This document shows, one piece after another, positions 52,323 to 62,466 of a stretch of DNA of 64,000 bases. Source of the stretch: Actimicrobium antarcticum (GTDB taxonomy: Bacteria; Pseudomonadota; Gammaproteobacteria; Burkholderiales; Burkholderiaceae_D); NCBI RefSeq assembly GCF_039536745.1, contig NZ_BAAAZE010000002.1, positions 1 to 64,000 on the forward strand, given 5' to 3'. A model generated the notes under the pieces. It was not told where the DNA came from. It saw only the letters and a program-made list of their open reading frames with translations, and made no database searches. Every line of letters begins with the position of its first letter. The first letter of the stretch is position 1. The translations under genes were made by a program, and so were the position numbers.

Positions 52323-54758
52323 ATGAAAAAATCCAGGTTGGTCATGATCGGTAACGGGATGGCAGGCGTGCGGACGCTCGAAGAGCTGCGCAAGATTGCA
52401 CCGGACATCTACGACATCACGGTATTCGGTGCAGAGCCCTACGCCAACTACAACCGCATCCTGCTCTCGCCGGTGCTGGCCGGCGAGCAAACCATCAAGG
52501 ACATCATGCTTAATGATGTCGACTGGTATGCCGACAACGACATCACGCTGCATCTCGGCAAAACCATCGTCTCGATCGACCGCGCCCGGCGCATCGTCAC
52601 CGCCGCCGACGGCACCACCGCCGACTACGATCGTCTGCTGATCGCTACCGGTTCGACCCCGTTCATGTTGCCGGTGCCCGGCAAGGAACTGGCCGGCGTG
52701 ATTTCGTACCGCGACATCCACGACACCAACGCCATGATCGCCGCGGCGCAGACGCATACCGATGCGGTCGTCATCGGTGGCGGCTTGCTCGGACTGGAAG
52801 CCGCCAATGGATTGAAGCTGCGCGGCATGAACGTCACCGTCGTGCATTTGCCCGACTGGCTGATGGAGCGCCAGCTCGATCCGGTGGCCGGCAAGATGCT
52901 GCAAAAATCCCTCGAAGACCGTGGCCTGCATTTTCTGCTCGGCAAAAACACCAAGGAACTGGTCGGTGTCGATGGCCATGTCAGCGCGATCCGCTTTACG
53001 GATGGCAGCGAAGTGCCGGCACAGCTGGTGGTGATGGCCGTCGGTATTCGCCCGAACACCGCGCTGGCCGAAGCCAGCGGACTGCACTGCAATCGCGGCA
53101 TCGTCGTCAATGACACGATGCAAACCTATGATCCGCGCGTGTATGCGGTCGGCGAATGCGTCAACCATCGCGGTACGGCCTATGGGTTGGTCGCGCCGTT
53201 GTTCGAGATGGCCAAGGTCTGCGCCAACCATCTGGCCAATTTCGGCATCGGCCGCTATCAGGGATCGGTCACCTCGACCAAATTGAAAGTCACCGGCATC
53301 GACCTGTTTTCGGCGGGTGAATTCATGGGCGGCGAGGGCACCGAAGAAATCATCCTCTCCGACCCGATCGGCGGCGTCTACAAAAAGCTGGTGGTGCGCG
53401 GCGACAAGCTGATCGGCGCCTGCCTGTATGGCGACACCGTCGACGGCGGCTGGTACTTCAGCCTGGTGCGTGAAGGCCGCGACATCACCGAAATCCGTGA
53501 CACGCTGATGTTCGGCGAAGCCAATCCCGGCCGTCCGGGCGATGTCGGCCACGAAGGCTTCACGAAGGCCGCCGCCATGCCCGACACCGCCGAAGTCTGC
53601 GGCTGCAACGGCGTCTGCAAAAGCACCATCGTCAAGGCCATCAATGAAAAAGGCCTGTTCACGCTCGATGAGGTCCGCAAGCACACCAAGGCCTCGGCCT
53701 CGTGCGGATCGTGTACCGGCCTGGTCGAACAGATCCTGATGTTTACGCTCGGCGGCGATTACTCGCAGGCCAGCAAGGACAAGCCGATGTGTGCGTGTAC
53801 CGACCACACGCATCAGGAAGCCCGCAACGCCATCCGCGCCGAAAAATTGCTGACCATTGCCGACACGATGGCCTTCATGAACTGGCGCACGCCCAACGGT
53901 TGCGCCAGCTGCCGGCCGGCACTGAACTACTACCTGCTGTCGACCTGGCCGCATGAAGCGAAGGACGATCCGCAATCGCGCTACATCAACGAACGGGCCC
54001 ACGCCAACATCCAGAAGGACGGCACGTTTTCGGTCATTCCGCGCATGTGGGGCGGCGAAACCAATGCCGCCGAATTGCGCCGCATTGCCGATGTGGTCGA
54101 CAAATTCAAGATCCCTACCGTCAAGGTCACCGGCGGCCAGCGCATCGATTTGCTGGGCGTGAAAAAAGAAGATCTGCGCGCAGTCTGGAGCGATCTGGGC
54201 ATGCCATCCGGCCTGGCCTATGCCAAGGGTTTGCGTACCGTGAAGACCTGCGTGGGTTCCGAATGGTGCCGCTTCGGTACGCAGAATTCGACATTGATGG
54301 GCCAGCAACTGGAGCGCCAGCTGGCATTGATGTATGCGCCGCACAAGGTCAAGCTGGCCGTCTCCGGCTGCCCGCGCAATTGCGCCGAGTCCGGCATCAA
54401 GGATGTCGGCGTCATCGGCGTCGATTCGGGCTGGGAAATTTATGTCGGTGGCAATGGCGGTATCAAGACCGAAGTCGCGCAGTTTCTGGTGAAGCTGAAA
54501 ACCCATGAAGAAGTGCTCGAATACGCTGGTGCTTTTCTGCAGCTGTATCGCGAGGAAGGCTGGTATCTTGAGCGCACCGTGCATTATCTGGCGCGGGTTG
54601 GTCTCGAACACGTCAGGCAGGCGATGATCGAGAACCACGCCAATCGCAAGGAGCTCCATGAGCGCTTGCTGTTCTCGCTGGATGGCTTGCCGGACCCATG
54701 GCACGAATCGGAAAAAGCCCGCGTGGACGTGCGTCAGTTTTCGCCCTTGACCGTCTAA
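52323..54758 (+). CDS. nirB: Assimilatory NAD(P)H nitrite reductase large subunit
   Basis: An 811-residue NirB that reduces nitrite to ammonium with six electrons from NAD(P)H. The N-terminal FAD/NAD part has 'MIGNGMAGVRTLEEL' and 'VVIGGGLLGLEAANGL'. A BFD-like [2Fe-2S] domain has 'VCGCNGVCKSTIVKAI' and 'SCGSCTGLVEQ'. The sirohaem and 4Fe-4S domain has 'TCVGSEWCRFGTQNST' and 'VSGCPRNCAESGIKDVGV', giving the C-x5-C and C-x3-C ligand set. Length is standard. It leads nirB-nirD-nasA from a sigma-54 promoter. Confidence 0.97.
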   Translation: MKKSRLVMIGNGMAGVRTLEELRKIAPDIYDITVFGAEPYANYNRILLSPVLAGEQTIKDIMLNDVDWYADNDITLHLGKTIVSIDRARRIVTAADGTTADYDRLLIATGSTPFMLPVPGKELAGVISYRDIHDTNAMIAAAQTHTDAVVIGGGLLGLEAANGLKLRGMNVTVVHLPDWLMERQLDPVAGKMLQKSLEDRGLHFLLGKNTKELVGVDGHVSAIRFTDGSEVPAQLVVMAVGIRPNTALAEASGLHCNRGIVVNDTMQTYDPRVYAVGECVNHRGTAYGLVAPLFEMAKVCANHLANFGIGRYQGSVTSTKLKVTGIDLFSAGEFMGGEGTEEIILSDPIGGVYKKLVVRGDKLIGACLYGDTVDGGWYFSLVREGRDITEIRDTLMFGEANPGRPGDVGHEGFTKAAAMPDTAEVCGCNGVCKSTIVKAINEKGLFTLDEVRKHTKASASCGSCTGLVEQILMFTLGGDYSQASKDKPMCACTDHTHQEARNAIRAEKLLTIADTMAFMNWRTPNGCASCRPALNYYLLSTWPHEAKDDPQSRYINERAHANIQKDGTFSVIPRMWGGETNAAELRRIADVVDKFKIPTVKVTGGQRIDLLGVKKEDLRAVWSDLGMPSGLAYAKGLRTVKTCVGSEWCRFGTQNSTLMGQQLERQLALMYAPHKVKLAVSGCPRNCAESGIKDVGVIGVDSGWEIYVGGNGGIKTEVAQFLVKLKTHEEVLEYAGAFLQLYREEGWYLERTVHYLARVGLEHVRQAMIENHANRKELHERLLFSLDGLPDPWHESEKARVDVRQFSPLTV

Positions 54759-54778
54759 TCCAGCACAGGAAAAATCAC

Positions 54779-55108
54779 ATGAATCAATGGAAAGTCATTT
54801 GCCGGGTGGACGATATTCCCGTCCTCGGTGCCCGCATCGTGCAGCGCGACGGCAAGGTGGCGGTCGCCATTTTTCGTAACAGCGAAGACAAGATCTTCGC
54901 GCTGCTGGACCAGTGTCCGCACAAGGGGGGGCCGCTGTCACAGGGCATCGTGTTCGGCGAAAAGGTCGCCTGTCCGCTGCATAACTGGAATATCGAACTG
55001 GGCAGCGGGTGTGCGACGGCGCCGGACGAAGGCTGCACACAGCGCTTTGCCGTCCACATCGAGGATGGTGACGTTGCGCTTGATGTGCAGGAGTTGGCTG
55101 CTGCATGA
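54779..55108 (+). CDS. nirD: Nitrite reductase small subunit
   Basis: A 109-residue Rieske-like subunit of nitrite reductase. It has the Rieske-type boxes 'DQCPHKGGPLSQGIVFG' and 'ACPLHNWNIELGSG', where His and Cys are both present. Many NirD proteins have lost these ligands, so this one may hold a real [2Fe-2S] cluster. The ATG at 54779 follows CAGGAAAAATC, 20 bp after nirB. It overlaps nasA by ATGA. Confidence 0.95.
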   Translation: MNQWKVICRVDDIPVLGARIVQRDGKVAVAIFRNSEDKIFALLDQCPHKGGPLSQGIVFGEKVACPLHNWNIELGSGCATAPDEGCTQRFAVHIEDGDVALDVQELAAA

Positions 55109-57894
55109 GTGCACCATCCTTGACTGCAGCGCGGCGCGAAACCAAAGCGACCTGCTGCTATTGCGGCGTCGGTTGCGGTGTGCTGATCGAGACTGACGGT
55201 GCGCAGATTACCGCCGTGCGCGGTGACCCGGATCACCCGGCCAACTTCGGCCGCTTGTGCACCAAGGGCAGCACGCTGGCGCTGACCGCTCAACCGCTGT
55301 TGCAACAACAGGCGCGCGCGCTGGTGCCCGAAATGCGCACCGAGCGCAGCCTGCCTCGGACCGCCACCAGCTGGGATGCCACTCTCGACACGATGGCGCA
55401 GAAGTTCGCCGACACCATCCGCATGCATGGTCCGGACAGTGTCGGGTTTTATATCTCCGGCCAGCTGCTGACCGAGGATTACTACGTCTTCAACAAGCTC
55501 GCCAAGGGACTGATCGGCACCAATAACGTCGATACCAATTCACGCCTGTGCATGTCGAGTGCGGTGGCCGGCTACAAGCAGACACTGGGCGCCGACGCAC
55601 CGCCGGCCTGCTATGAAGACATCGATCAGGCCGGGCTGATTTTCATTGTCGGCTCGAACATGGCGTATGCCCATCCGATCCTGTATCGCCGGCTGGAAGA
55701 TGCCCGCAAAAACAATCCGCAGCTGAAAGTCATCGTCGCCGATCCGCGTCGTACCGATACCGCGCGCGACGCCGACCTGTTCCTGCAGATATTGCCTGGC
55801 ACCGATGTCGCGCTGTTCAATGGCATGCTGCACCTGTGCCTGTGGGAAGAGTTGACGGACACCGCGTTCATCGATGCGCACACCGACGGCTTTGCCGAGC
55901 TCAAGCGCACCGTGCGCGATTACACCCCAAAATTCGTCGCCGATATCTGTGGCATCAGCGAAGCCGACCTGGTCACGGCGGCGCGCTGGTTCGGCGAATC
56001 GCCGGCGGCCTTGTCGCTGTATTGCCAGGGCCTGAATCAATCGGCCTCCGGCACCGCCAAGAACGCGGCACTGATCAACCTGCACCTGGCCACCCGCCAG
56101 ATCGGCAAACCCGGCGCCGGTCCGTTTTCATTGACCGGACAACCGAATGCGATGGGTGGCCGCGAAGTTGGCGGCATGGCCAATTTGTTGTCGGCCCACC
56201 GCGATCTGGGCAACCCGCAGCACCGTGCCGAAGTCGCGCGCCTGTGGGGTATCGATAGCGTGCCCGCGACGCCGGGCAAGACCGCGGTGGACATGTTCGA
56301 GGCGGTACGGACCGGCCAGATCAAGCTGCTGTGGATCGCCTGTACCAACCCGGCGCAATCGATGCCGGACCAGAAGCTGGTACGCGAAGCGCTGGTCAAT
56401 GCCGAGCTGGTCATCCTGCAGGAAGCTTACGCCACCACGGCCACCGCGCCGTATGCCGACATCCTGTTGCCGGCCACATCGTGGGGCGAAAAGGAAGGCA
56501 CGGTCACCAATTCCGAACGTCGCATCACCCGCATCGACGCCGCCATTGCCGGCCCGGGCGAAGCACGCCATGACTGGCAAATCGTGGTCGATTTTGCGCA
56601 GCGCCTCGAAAAATTGCTGGATCGCGGCACCAACCTGTTTGCCTACGACAGCGCCGAATCGATCTGGAACGAACATCGCGAATCCACCCGCGGACGCGAT
56701 CTCGATATCACCGGCCTGTCGTACGCCATGCTGTCCGAGCAAGGGCCGCAACAATGGCCATTCCCGACCGGTGCCCTGACGGGCAAGAAGCGCCTGTACG
56801 AAGATGGCATTTTTCCGACCGCCAGCGGACGCGCCAATTTCGTCAACACGCCTTACAAACCGGTGGCTGAACCGATCGATGCGCGCTTTCCGTTTCGCTT
56901 GAATACGGGTCGCCTGCGGGACCAGTGGCACGGCATGAGTCGTACCGGCACGGTGGCCCAACTGTTTTCGCATGCCACCGAACCGGCCATCGTGATGGCG
57001 CAAGCCGACATGGATCGTCGCCTGTTGAGCGGCGGTGACATGGTGCATGTGACCAGTCGGCGCGGCTCGCAGATTTTTCCGGTGCAGGCGGGTGACGACA
57101 TGCGCGCCGGGCAAGCCTTCATCGGCATGCACTGGGGCGAAGAATATGTCTCTGGTCGCGGCCATGGCGGCGAGGGTGCGCATGGCGTCAATGCGCTGAC
57201 TTCACCGGCGCTGGACCCAAGCTCGAAACAGCCCGAACTCAAGCATGCCGCGATCAAAATCCTGAAGGCCGAATTGCCGTGGCGCTTCGTCGCGTTCGGG
57301 TGGGTAGAACCGGAGCAGGTGCTGCGCTTGCAGAGCGCATTGCGGCCCTACCTGCGGCAATTTGCGTATGCCTCGTGCACGCTGTTCGGACGGGACCGGG
57401 TCGGGGTATTTTTTCGCGCTGCGGACGATTATCCGGCGGCCGCTGAAGTGACTGCCGCGATCGAAGCGCTGTTCGGTATTGTCGGTGCGACGGTGCTGCG
57501 TTACGACGACAAGCGACGCGGCAATGCGCGCCATATCCTCGTGTGCGACGGCGCGTTGCAGGCCTTGTCGCTGGCCGGTGATATCGCCGCCGAACGCTGG
57601 CTCAAGGACTATCTGGAGAGCGAGCAACCGGTTGCTGCCCTGGGACGCCTGCTGCTGCAACCGACCTCGGTGGCGCCGCAGGGTTTCCGGTCGCGTGGTC
57701 GCGTCGTCTGCAATTGCTTCAATGTTGCCGAAGTCGATATCAACGATGCGCTCGGTGAACTCGATGGCCCGCCCGAGGCCCGCCTGGCCGCCTTGCAGGG
57801 TCGCATGAAGTGCGGCACCAACTGCGGTTCCTGCGTCCCGGAACTGAAAAAAATCATCGCCCTCCAGCCCGTGATCGCGATTGCCGCTGCCTGA
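55105..57894 (+). CDS. nasA: Assimilatory nitrate reductase catalytic subunit
   Basis: A 929-residue molybdopterin enzyme that reduces nitrate to nitrite in the cytoplasm. The N-terminal 4Fe-4S motif 'CCYCGVGCGVLIETDG' continues to 'GRLCTKG'. The molybdopterin domains include 'NVDTNSRLCMSSAVAGYKQT', 'NPAQSMPDQKLVREALV' and 'GRLRDQWHGMSRTG'. The C-terminus has a BFD-type [2Fe-2S] domain ('VVCNCFNVAEVDINDAL' and 'CGTNCGSCVPELKKII'), which marks NasA rather than NarB. No separate reductase subunit gene is in the window, so the electron donor is unknown. Confidence 0.96.
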   Translation: MSAPSLTAARRETKATCCYCGVGCGVLIETDGAQITAVRGDPDHPANFGRLCTKGSTLALTAQPLLQQQARALVPEMRTERSLPRTATSWDATLDTMAQKFADTIRMHGPDSVGFYISGQLLTEDYYVFNKLAKGLIGTNNVDTNSRLCMSSAVAGYKQTLGADAPPACYEDIDQAGLIFIVGSNMAYAHPILYRRLEDARKNNPQLKVIVADPRRTDTARDADLFLQILPGTDVALFNGMLHLCLWEELTDTAFIDAHTDGFAELKRTVRDYTPKFVADICGISEADLVTAARWFGESPAALSLYCQGLNQSASGTAKNAALINLHLATRQIGKPGAGPFSLTGQPNAMGGREVGGMANLLSAHRDLGNPQHRAEVARLWGIDSVPATPGKTAVDMFEAVRTGQIKLLWIACTNPAQSMPDQKLVREALVNAELVILQEAYATTATAPYADILLPATSWGEKEGTVTNSERRITRIDAAIAGPGEARHDWQIVVDFAQRLEKLLDRGTNLFAYDSAESIWNEHRESTRGRDLDITGLSYAMLSEQGPQQWPFPTGALTGKKRLYEDGIFPTASGRANFVNTPYKPVAEPIDARFPFRLNTGRLRDQWHGMSRTGTVAQLFSHATEPAIVMAQADMDRRLLSGGDMVHVTSRRGSQIFPVQAGDDMRAGQAFIGMHWGEEYVSGRGHGGEGAHGVNALTSPALDPSSKQPELKHAAIKILKAELPWRFVAFGWVEPEQVLRLQSALRPYLRQFAYASCTLFGRDRVGVFFRAADDYPAAAEVTAAIEALFGIVGATVLRYDDKRRGNARHILVCDGALQALSLAGDIAAERWLKDYLESEQPVAALGRLLLQPTSVAPQGFRSRGRVVCNCFNVAEVDINDALGELDGPPEARLAALQGRMKCGTNCGSCVPELKKIIALQPVIAIAAA

Positions 57895-57911
57895 ACTGGT
57901 AACCTTCGACC

Positions 57912-58898
57912 ATGGAAAATAGTCAATTGCAAGAGCCGCTGGCGGCGGCGCGTTTCATCAAGGTCATCGGTCGCGGCAAGGACGGCGCGCGCAGCATGAA
58001 TCGCGACGATGCGCGCTTGCTGTATGGCGCGATGCTCGATGGCCGGGTGTCCGATCTGGAGCTGGGCGCGATCCTGTTATCGATGCGCATCAAGGGTGAA
58101 TCGATCGACGAGATTGCCGGTTTCCTCGATGCCGCCGAAGCGTCGTTTGCCCCGCTATCGGCTCCGGCCGGTGCGCAGTACGCACCGATCGTCATCCCCA
58201 GCTATAACGGTGCGCGCCACCTGCCGAATTTGACGCCGCTACTGGCGCTGCTGCTGGCTCGCGCGGGTGCGCCGGTGCTGATGCATGGGGTGTTGCAGGA
58301 CCCGGGGCGCGTCACCAGCGCCGAGATTTTTGCGGCTCTCGACATGCCGGTGGCGCAGGATATCGCCGAGGCCGAAGCGCATTTTTTGCGGCATCAGCCG
58401 GCGTTCCTGCCGATCACCGTGCTGGCTCCGAAAATGGCGCAGTTGCTGTCGTTACGTCGCATTCTCGGTGTGCGCAGTTCAACCCACACGCTGGTGAAGA
58501 TCCTCCAGCCATTTCGTCAGCCGGTGTTGCGGCTCTCGTCGTATACCCATCCCGAATATCTGGAGATGCTCGGGCAATATTTCACGACGGTTGCTTCGCC
58601 CGAGCGTGGCGATGTTTTTCTGATGCGCGGCACCGAGGGCGAGACCGTCGCCAGTGTCAAGCGTGCCCAGCAAATCGACTGGTTCCATCAGGGACAGCGC
58701 ACCACGCTGGTTGAAAAGCAGCTGGTCGCTGACGCCAGCATCGATGTGCCATCGGAGCGGGATGCAGAGACCACTGCGTTGTGGATTCGTCGGGTTCTCG
58801 CGGGCGAGATTGCGGTGCCGGCGCCTATCAGCGAGCAGGTTGAGCAGTGTTTGCGGGTTGCCAGGGCTGTGCGGGAGCGTGGTGGCGACGCTTGCTGA
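57912..58898 (+). CDS. ybiB: YbiB/TrpD2-type DNA-binding protein
   Basis: A 328-residue protein with the fold of anthranilate phosphoribosyltransferase (TrpD), of the YbiB/TrpD2 subgroup. That subgroup binds nucleic acid rather than making PRA. Segments include 'ARLLYGAMLDGRVSDLELGA', 'VIPSYNGARHLPNLTPLLAL' in place of the PRPP loop, and 'ILGVRSSTHTLVKILQPF'. YbiB has been linked to the SOS response in E. coli. It follows nasA by 17 bp and may be read through from the nitrate operon; in many betaproteobacteria it lies beside nitrate genes. Confidence 0.88.
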   Translation: MENSQLQEPLAAARFIKVIGRGKDGARSMNRDDARLLYGAMLDGRVSDLELGAILLSMRIKGESIDEIAGFLDAAEASFAPLSAPAGAQYAPIVIPSYNGARHLPNLTPLLALLLARAGAPVLMHGVLQDPGRVTSAEIFAALDMPVAQDIAEAEAHFLRHQPAFLPITVLAPKMAQLLSLRRILGVRSSTHTLVKILQPFRQPVLRLSSYTHPEYLEMLGQYFTTVASPERGDVFLMRGTEGETVASVKRAQQIDWFHQGQRTTLVEKQLVADASIDVPSERDAETTALWIRRVLAGEIAVPAPISEQVEQCLRVARAVRERGGDAC

Positions 58899-58906
58899 TG
58901 GGGAAA

Positions 58907-59347
58907 ATTGACTCTGACCCTAATTAATTATTTTGGATGGCGTCGGCAGCCACCTTCGCGATCAGCGCGCTCCGGAATTCGCAAGCAGGGTCAGAGTAAT
59001 TTTCGCGGTGAAGCGTCGCGAAAAAAAACGCTGACCCTGGTTGCTGCCGATGTGGTTTGCGGCGGTTGGTAAAAGCGGGTGGTGTGGATTGCGCTAATTG
59101 GCAAGAGCGGTGTGTGGGGTGTGGAGGTGGCACGCTGCCACCGCCAGTTTCCGGGGTCAGAGTTTTTTTTCGCAGGGGTATCGCGAAAATTACTCTGACC
59201 CCGCAAACGGATTGCGGAGTGCAAGTGATCGCGCACTTGGCATTGACTGATTAATTGACTCTGACCCTAATTTAATCCGCCGGCACTCAACGATTAATTG
59301 ACTCTGACCCTAATTTAATTGTAATTGACTCTGACCCTAATTTAATT
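58907..59347. repeat. REP-like array (GACTCTGACCCTAAT family), no transposase
   Basis: Four direct copies of ATTGACTCTGACCCTAATT start at 58907, 59254, 59297 and about 59324. Related inverted copies sit between them (GGGTCAGAGTAATTTTCGCG near 58988; GGGGTCAGAGTTTTTTTTCG near 59153; CTCTGACCCC at 59193). GGGTCAGAGT-type units are known to accompany REP-associated tyrosine transposases, but none is encoded here. Apart from the repeats I see no gene between 58899 and 59533. Confidence 0.85.
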
Positions 59348-59533
59348 GTCGACAGAAGCGATGTCGATAGTTGATCCGGGAGAGTCTCTGTCCATCCGGA
59401 ACTTTCGATCAGATTCGCTGACAAATCGACGCGTTTGACGAGCGTCCCGAGCGGCTAGCGTATGCTCGGCTTCTTCCACCGGCTTTGTTGTCCGGTCCCT
59501 GCAGTCAAACACCCGTATTTTTTAGGAGGACCC

Positions 59534-60742
59534 ATGCTGTCATGGACTCTCCCGTCTTTTGCCCTCGCACAACCGCTGCAGTGGAATGCCGTACTGCTGT
59601 TCGGTACCCTGTTGCTGCTAGGGTTGATCGCCGGCCACGTTGTTCAAAAAAGTAAATGGATTCCGCGCCTGACCGGCTATCTGCTGATCGGTTTCGTGCT
59701 GGGCGACGGCGGCCTGAACTGGTTGTCGGGCGATGTCCTGCAAGTGGCAAGCGTGTTCGCCGATATCGCGATGGCCCTGGTGGTGTATCAGCTGGGGCGC
59801 TATGTCGATGTGCGCTGGCTGATGCGCGAAAAGTGGTTGCTGGCGACGGTGCTGGCCTGTGCCGTGCTGTGCTTTTCGTTCGTTTCGGTGGCCTTGCTCT
59901 GGTACGGCACCTCGACCACGCTGGCCTTGCTAGGCGGCGTACTGGCCATTGCCACCGGGCCGGCGGTGGTTCTGGTGGTGCTGCGTGACCTGAAAGCCGA
60001 AGGGCAGGTGACGCGGCGACTGGCGGCAATGACGGCCTTGAACAATATTGTCGCGCTGCTGGTGGCGTATGCGCTGTTGCCGGTGGTGGCGGCCGAAAGC
60101 GGGACGCCGCTGATGATGCTGGTGACGCATACGGTGTATTCGCTACTGGGTTCGGTCTTGCTGGCGTCGCTGACGTACTGGCTGATGATGCCGCTGGCGC
60201 GCTGGCTGGGACGGCGGCGCAGCAGTCAGTTTGTACTGGTGATTGCCGTCATTACGCTGACCATCGGCGCGGCGCATGCGCTGCAGTTGCCGATCCTGCT
60301 GACGATGCTGATCTTCGCGATCCTGTCAAAAAATCTGGATCTGCAATATGACCTGATGGAGCTGGAATTCGGTGTCGCCAACGAACTCTTCATCGTGATG
60401 CTGTTCATCAGCATCGGTGCCACGATGCGACTGTCCAGCCTCACCACGGTGGGCGTCATGGTGGCGGTGCTGATTGGTGCACGCTTCGTGGCCAATGCCT
60501 GCGGAATTTTCCTGTTTTCCAAACCGGCCCGGCTCACCTTGCGCCATTCGGCATGGCTCACACTGGCCACCTTGCCGATGGCCGAAGCCGGTCTCGGGTT
60601 GGCACAGATCGGTCACCTGTATCCGCACACCGCGGCCGAAGTCGCGCCGCTGCTGGCCGGTTGCCTGATCGTGCTGGAATTGATCGGGCCGGTTGCGACG
60701 CAGCTGGCGCTGAAGCTCTCCGGCGAGAGTGATCGACCCTAG
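59534..60742 (+). CDS. CPA2-type cation:proton antiporter
   Basis: A 402-residue membrane protein with about twelve segments of the Na+/H+ exchanger (KefB/CPA2-like) fold. It shows 'LTGYLLIGFVLGDGGLNWL', 'FADIAMALVVYQLGRYVDV', 'VLAIATGPAVVLVVLRDLKA' and 'MELEFGVANELFIVMLFISI' followed by 'GATM'. It lacks the C-terminal TrkA-N regulatory domain of KefB/KefC. The start at 59534 has an excellent AGGAGGA six bases upstream; the longer frame from 59462 is unsupported. It is followed 24 bp later by the ligase gene, probably one operon. Ion specificity is not clear. Confidence 0.88.
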   Translation: MLSWTLPSFALAQPLQWNAVLLFGTLLLLGLIAGHVVQKSKWIPRLTGYLLIGFVLGDGGLNWLSGDVLQVASVFADIAMALVVYQLGRYVDVRWLMREKWLLATVLACAVLCFSFVSVALLWYGTSTTLALLGGVLAIATGPAVVLVVLRDLKAEGQVTRRLAAMTALNNIVALLVAYALLPVVAAESGTPLMMLVTHTVYSLLGSVLLASLTYWLMMPLARWLGRRRSSQFVLVIAVITLTIGAAHALQLPILLTMLIFAILSKNLDLQYDLMELEFGVANELFIVMLFISIGATMRLSSLTTVGVMVAVLIGARFVANACGIFLFSKPARLTLRHSAWLTLATLPMAEAGLGLAQIGHLYPHTAAEVAPLLAGCLIVLELIGPVATQLALKLSGESDRP

Positions 60743-60766
60743 CCGATGATATCGAAGGAGACATAG

Positions 60767-61933
60767 ATGAACGCACCCGAACAGCAGCCACAAGCCGCGA
60801 TCCTGCCCTTCACGCCGTCTGCCCCGTTCACGATGGGCATCGAGCTGGAGCTGCAATTGGTGAACCGGCGCAATTACAATCTGGCGACCGATGCCGTGGA
60901 CTTGTGGGGATTGATCGAGCCGCGTGCGCTGCAGGATCAGATCAAGCTCGAAATCACGCAGGGCATGATCGAATTGAATTCCAGGGTACATACCCGCGTC
61001 GATGAACTCGATGACGAACTCAAGCAACTGCGCAAGGCACTGGTCGATGGCGCACAGCGGCTGAATATCGATGTCGCCGGTGGCGGTGCGCATCCGTTCC
61101 AGCGCTGGAACGAGCAACGCATTTCTCCCGACGAGCGCTTTCATTACATTCACAAGAAATATGGCTACCTCGCCAAGAGCTTCACGGTGTTCGGCCAGCA
61201 CATCCATGTCGGCGTGCCGAACGGCGATGATGCGATGTACCTGACGCATGGTTTTGCGCGCTTCGTGCCGCACTTCATTGCGCTGTCGGCGGCCTCGCCG
61301 TTCTATCAGGGTGTCGATACCGAATTCGATTCGTCGCGCAGTAATGTAGTTCGGGCGTTCCCGCTGGCCGGCACGATGCCGGTCATGCTGCGCTGGTCCG
61401 AATTCGAGCGCTACTACGACAACTTGCGCCAGATCGGCGTGATCGGCAGTATCAAGGATTTTTACTGGGATATACGGCCCAAGCCCGAATTCGGCACCGT
61501 CGAAATCCGCGTCTGCGATACGCCACTGACCACCAGCCACGCTGCCTTGCTCGGCTGCTACGCGCAATTGCTGGCACGCTGGTTGCTGACCGAGCGACCG
61601 CTGGTGATCAACGACGATTTCTATCTGCTGTATCAATACAACCGCTTCGAAGCCAGTCGCTACGGCCTCGAAGGCGATATCGCACTGCTCGATGACAGTG
61701 GCATGCCGATGGCAAAGACGCCGATCGCGGTCGACCTGCTCGATCGCCTGCAAGACCTGGCGCGCTACACCCAGAACAACGCCGAAGTCGAGGCGTTGCG
61801 CCAGTTGCGCAAACTGGCCTATGAAAAAGTCAACGATGCCGGCTGGTTGCGCACTACCTTTCGTCAGCGCGGTTCGCACAGCGACCTGATGCGCCTGTCA
61901 TCGCAACTGTGGATGACGGATTCGGTGCCGTAG
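60767..61933 (+). CDS. YbdK-type carboxylate-amine ligase (GCS2 family)
   Basis: A 388-residue ATP-grasp-like ligase of the glutamate-cysteine ligase type 2 family. Motifs: 'TMGIELELQLVNRRNYNL', 'ITQGMIELNSRVHTRVDEL', 'FTVFGQHIHVGVPNGDDAM' and 'FGTVEIRVCDTPLT'. YbdK proteins show weak glutamate-cysteine ligase activity in vitro; the true substrate is not settled. A GGAG-type site precedes the ATG at 60767. In betaproteobacteria it often pairs with an antiporter of the CPA2 type, as here. Confidence 0.92.
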   Translation: MNAPEQQPQAAILPFTPSAPFTMGIELELQLVNRRNYNLATDAVDLWGLIEPRALQDQIKLEITQGMIELNSRVHTRVDELDDELKQLRKALVDGAQRLNIDVAGGGAHPFQRWNEQRISPDERFHYIHKKYGYLAKSFTVFGQHIHVGVPNGDDAMYLTHGFARFVPHFIALSAASPFYQGVDTEFDSSRSNVVRAFPLAGTMPVMLRWSEFERYYDNLRQIGVIGSIKDFYWDIRPKPEFGTVEIRVCDTPLTTSHAALLGCYAQLLARWLLTERPLVINDDFYLLYQYNRFEASRYGLEGDIALLDDSGMPMAKTPIAVDLLDRLQDLARYTQNNAEVEALRQLRKLAYEKVNDAGWLRTTFRQRGSHSDLMRLSSQLWMTDSVP

Positions 61934-62466
61934 GAGGTCTGATCGGAAAGCGGGAATGTGCACGGCAGGGCGATTGCATAAAGGTGCAGAATCGTTGGGC
62001 TGCAAAGTCAGCCCCTGCAAGGTATCCACCGAGCCGTAAAGTTCACCACCAGAACCACCGTCTGTAGGTTGGGCTGCGAAGCCCAACATGCGTCAGGTTG
62101 CTTTGCGGGTCGCCGCGACGCGCGGTCTGCGGTAGCTAAAACGGGTTGCGCTCCGTGGAGGCAAGCCGGGTGCGGCCCGGCAGCCGGTTCTTTGCGCATC
62201 GGCGTTGCGGCTTTGGGTCGTAGGTTGGGCTGCGAAGCCCAACATGCGTCAAGTTGCGTTGCGGGTCGCCACTGCGCGCGGTCTGCGGTCTGCGGTAGCT
62301 AAAACGGGTTGCTCTCCGTTGATGCAAGCCGGGTGCGGCCCGGCAGCCGGTCACTTCTTTTTGCTTCGCCAAAATGAAGTAACCAAGAAAAAGGCGACCG
62401 CTAGACCGCTGCCCTGCGGGTTCCCAAATACCGTGCCCGGTCAGGGGGAGGGCCGCAAACTCGCTA

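Noticed and set aside
52086..54704. Very long open frame on the minus strand opposite nirB, continuous with narK
   Set aside because: It is antisense to a full-length, well-conserved nirB and has no family resemblance. narK has a good start at 52085 with its own sigma-54 promoter. High-GC codon bias commonly opens such frames.
60326..61879. 517-codon minus-strand frame across the antiporter and ligase genes
   Set aside because: It lies antisense to two recognisable genes, has composition typical of a shadow frame and no motif.
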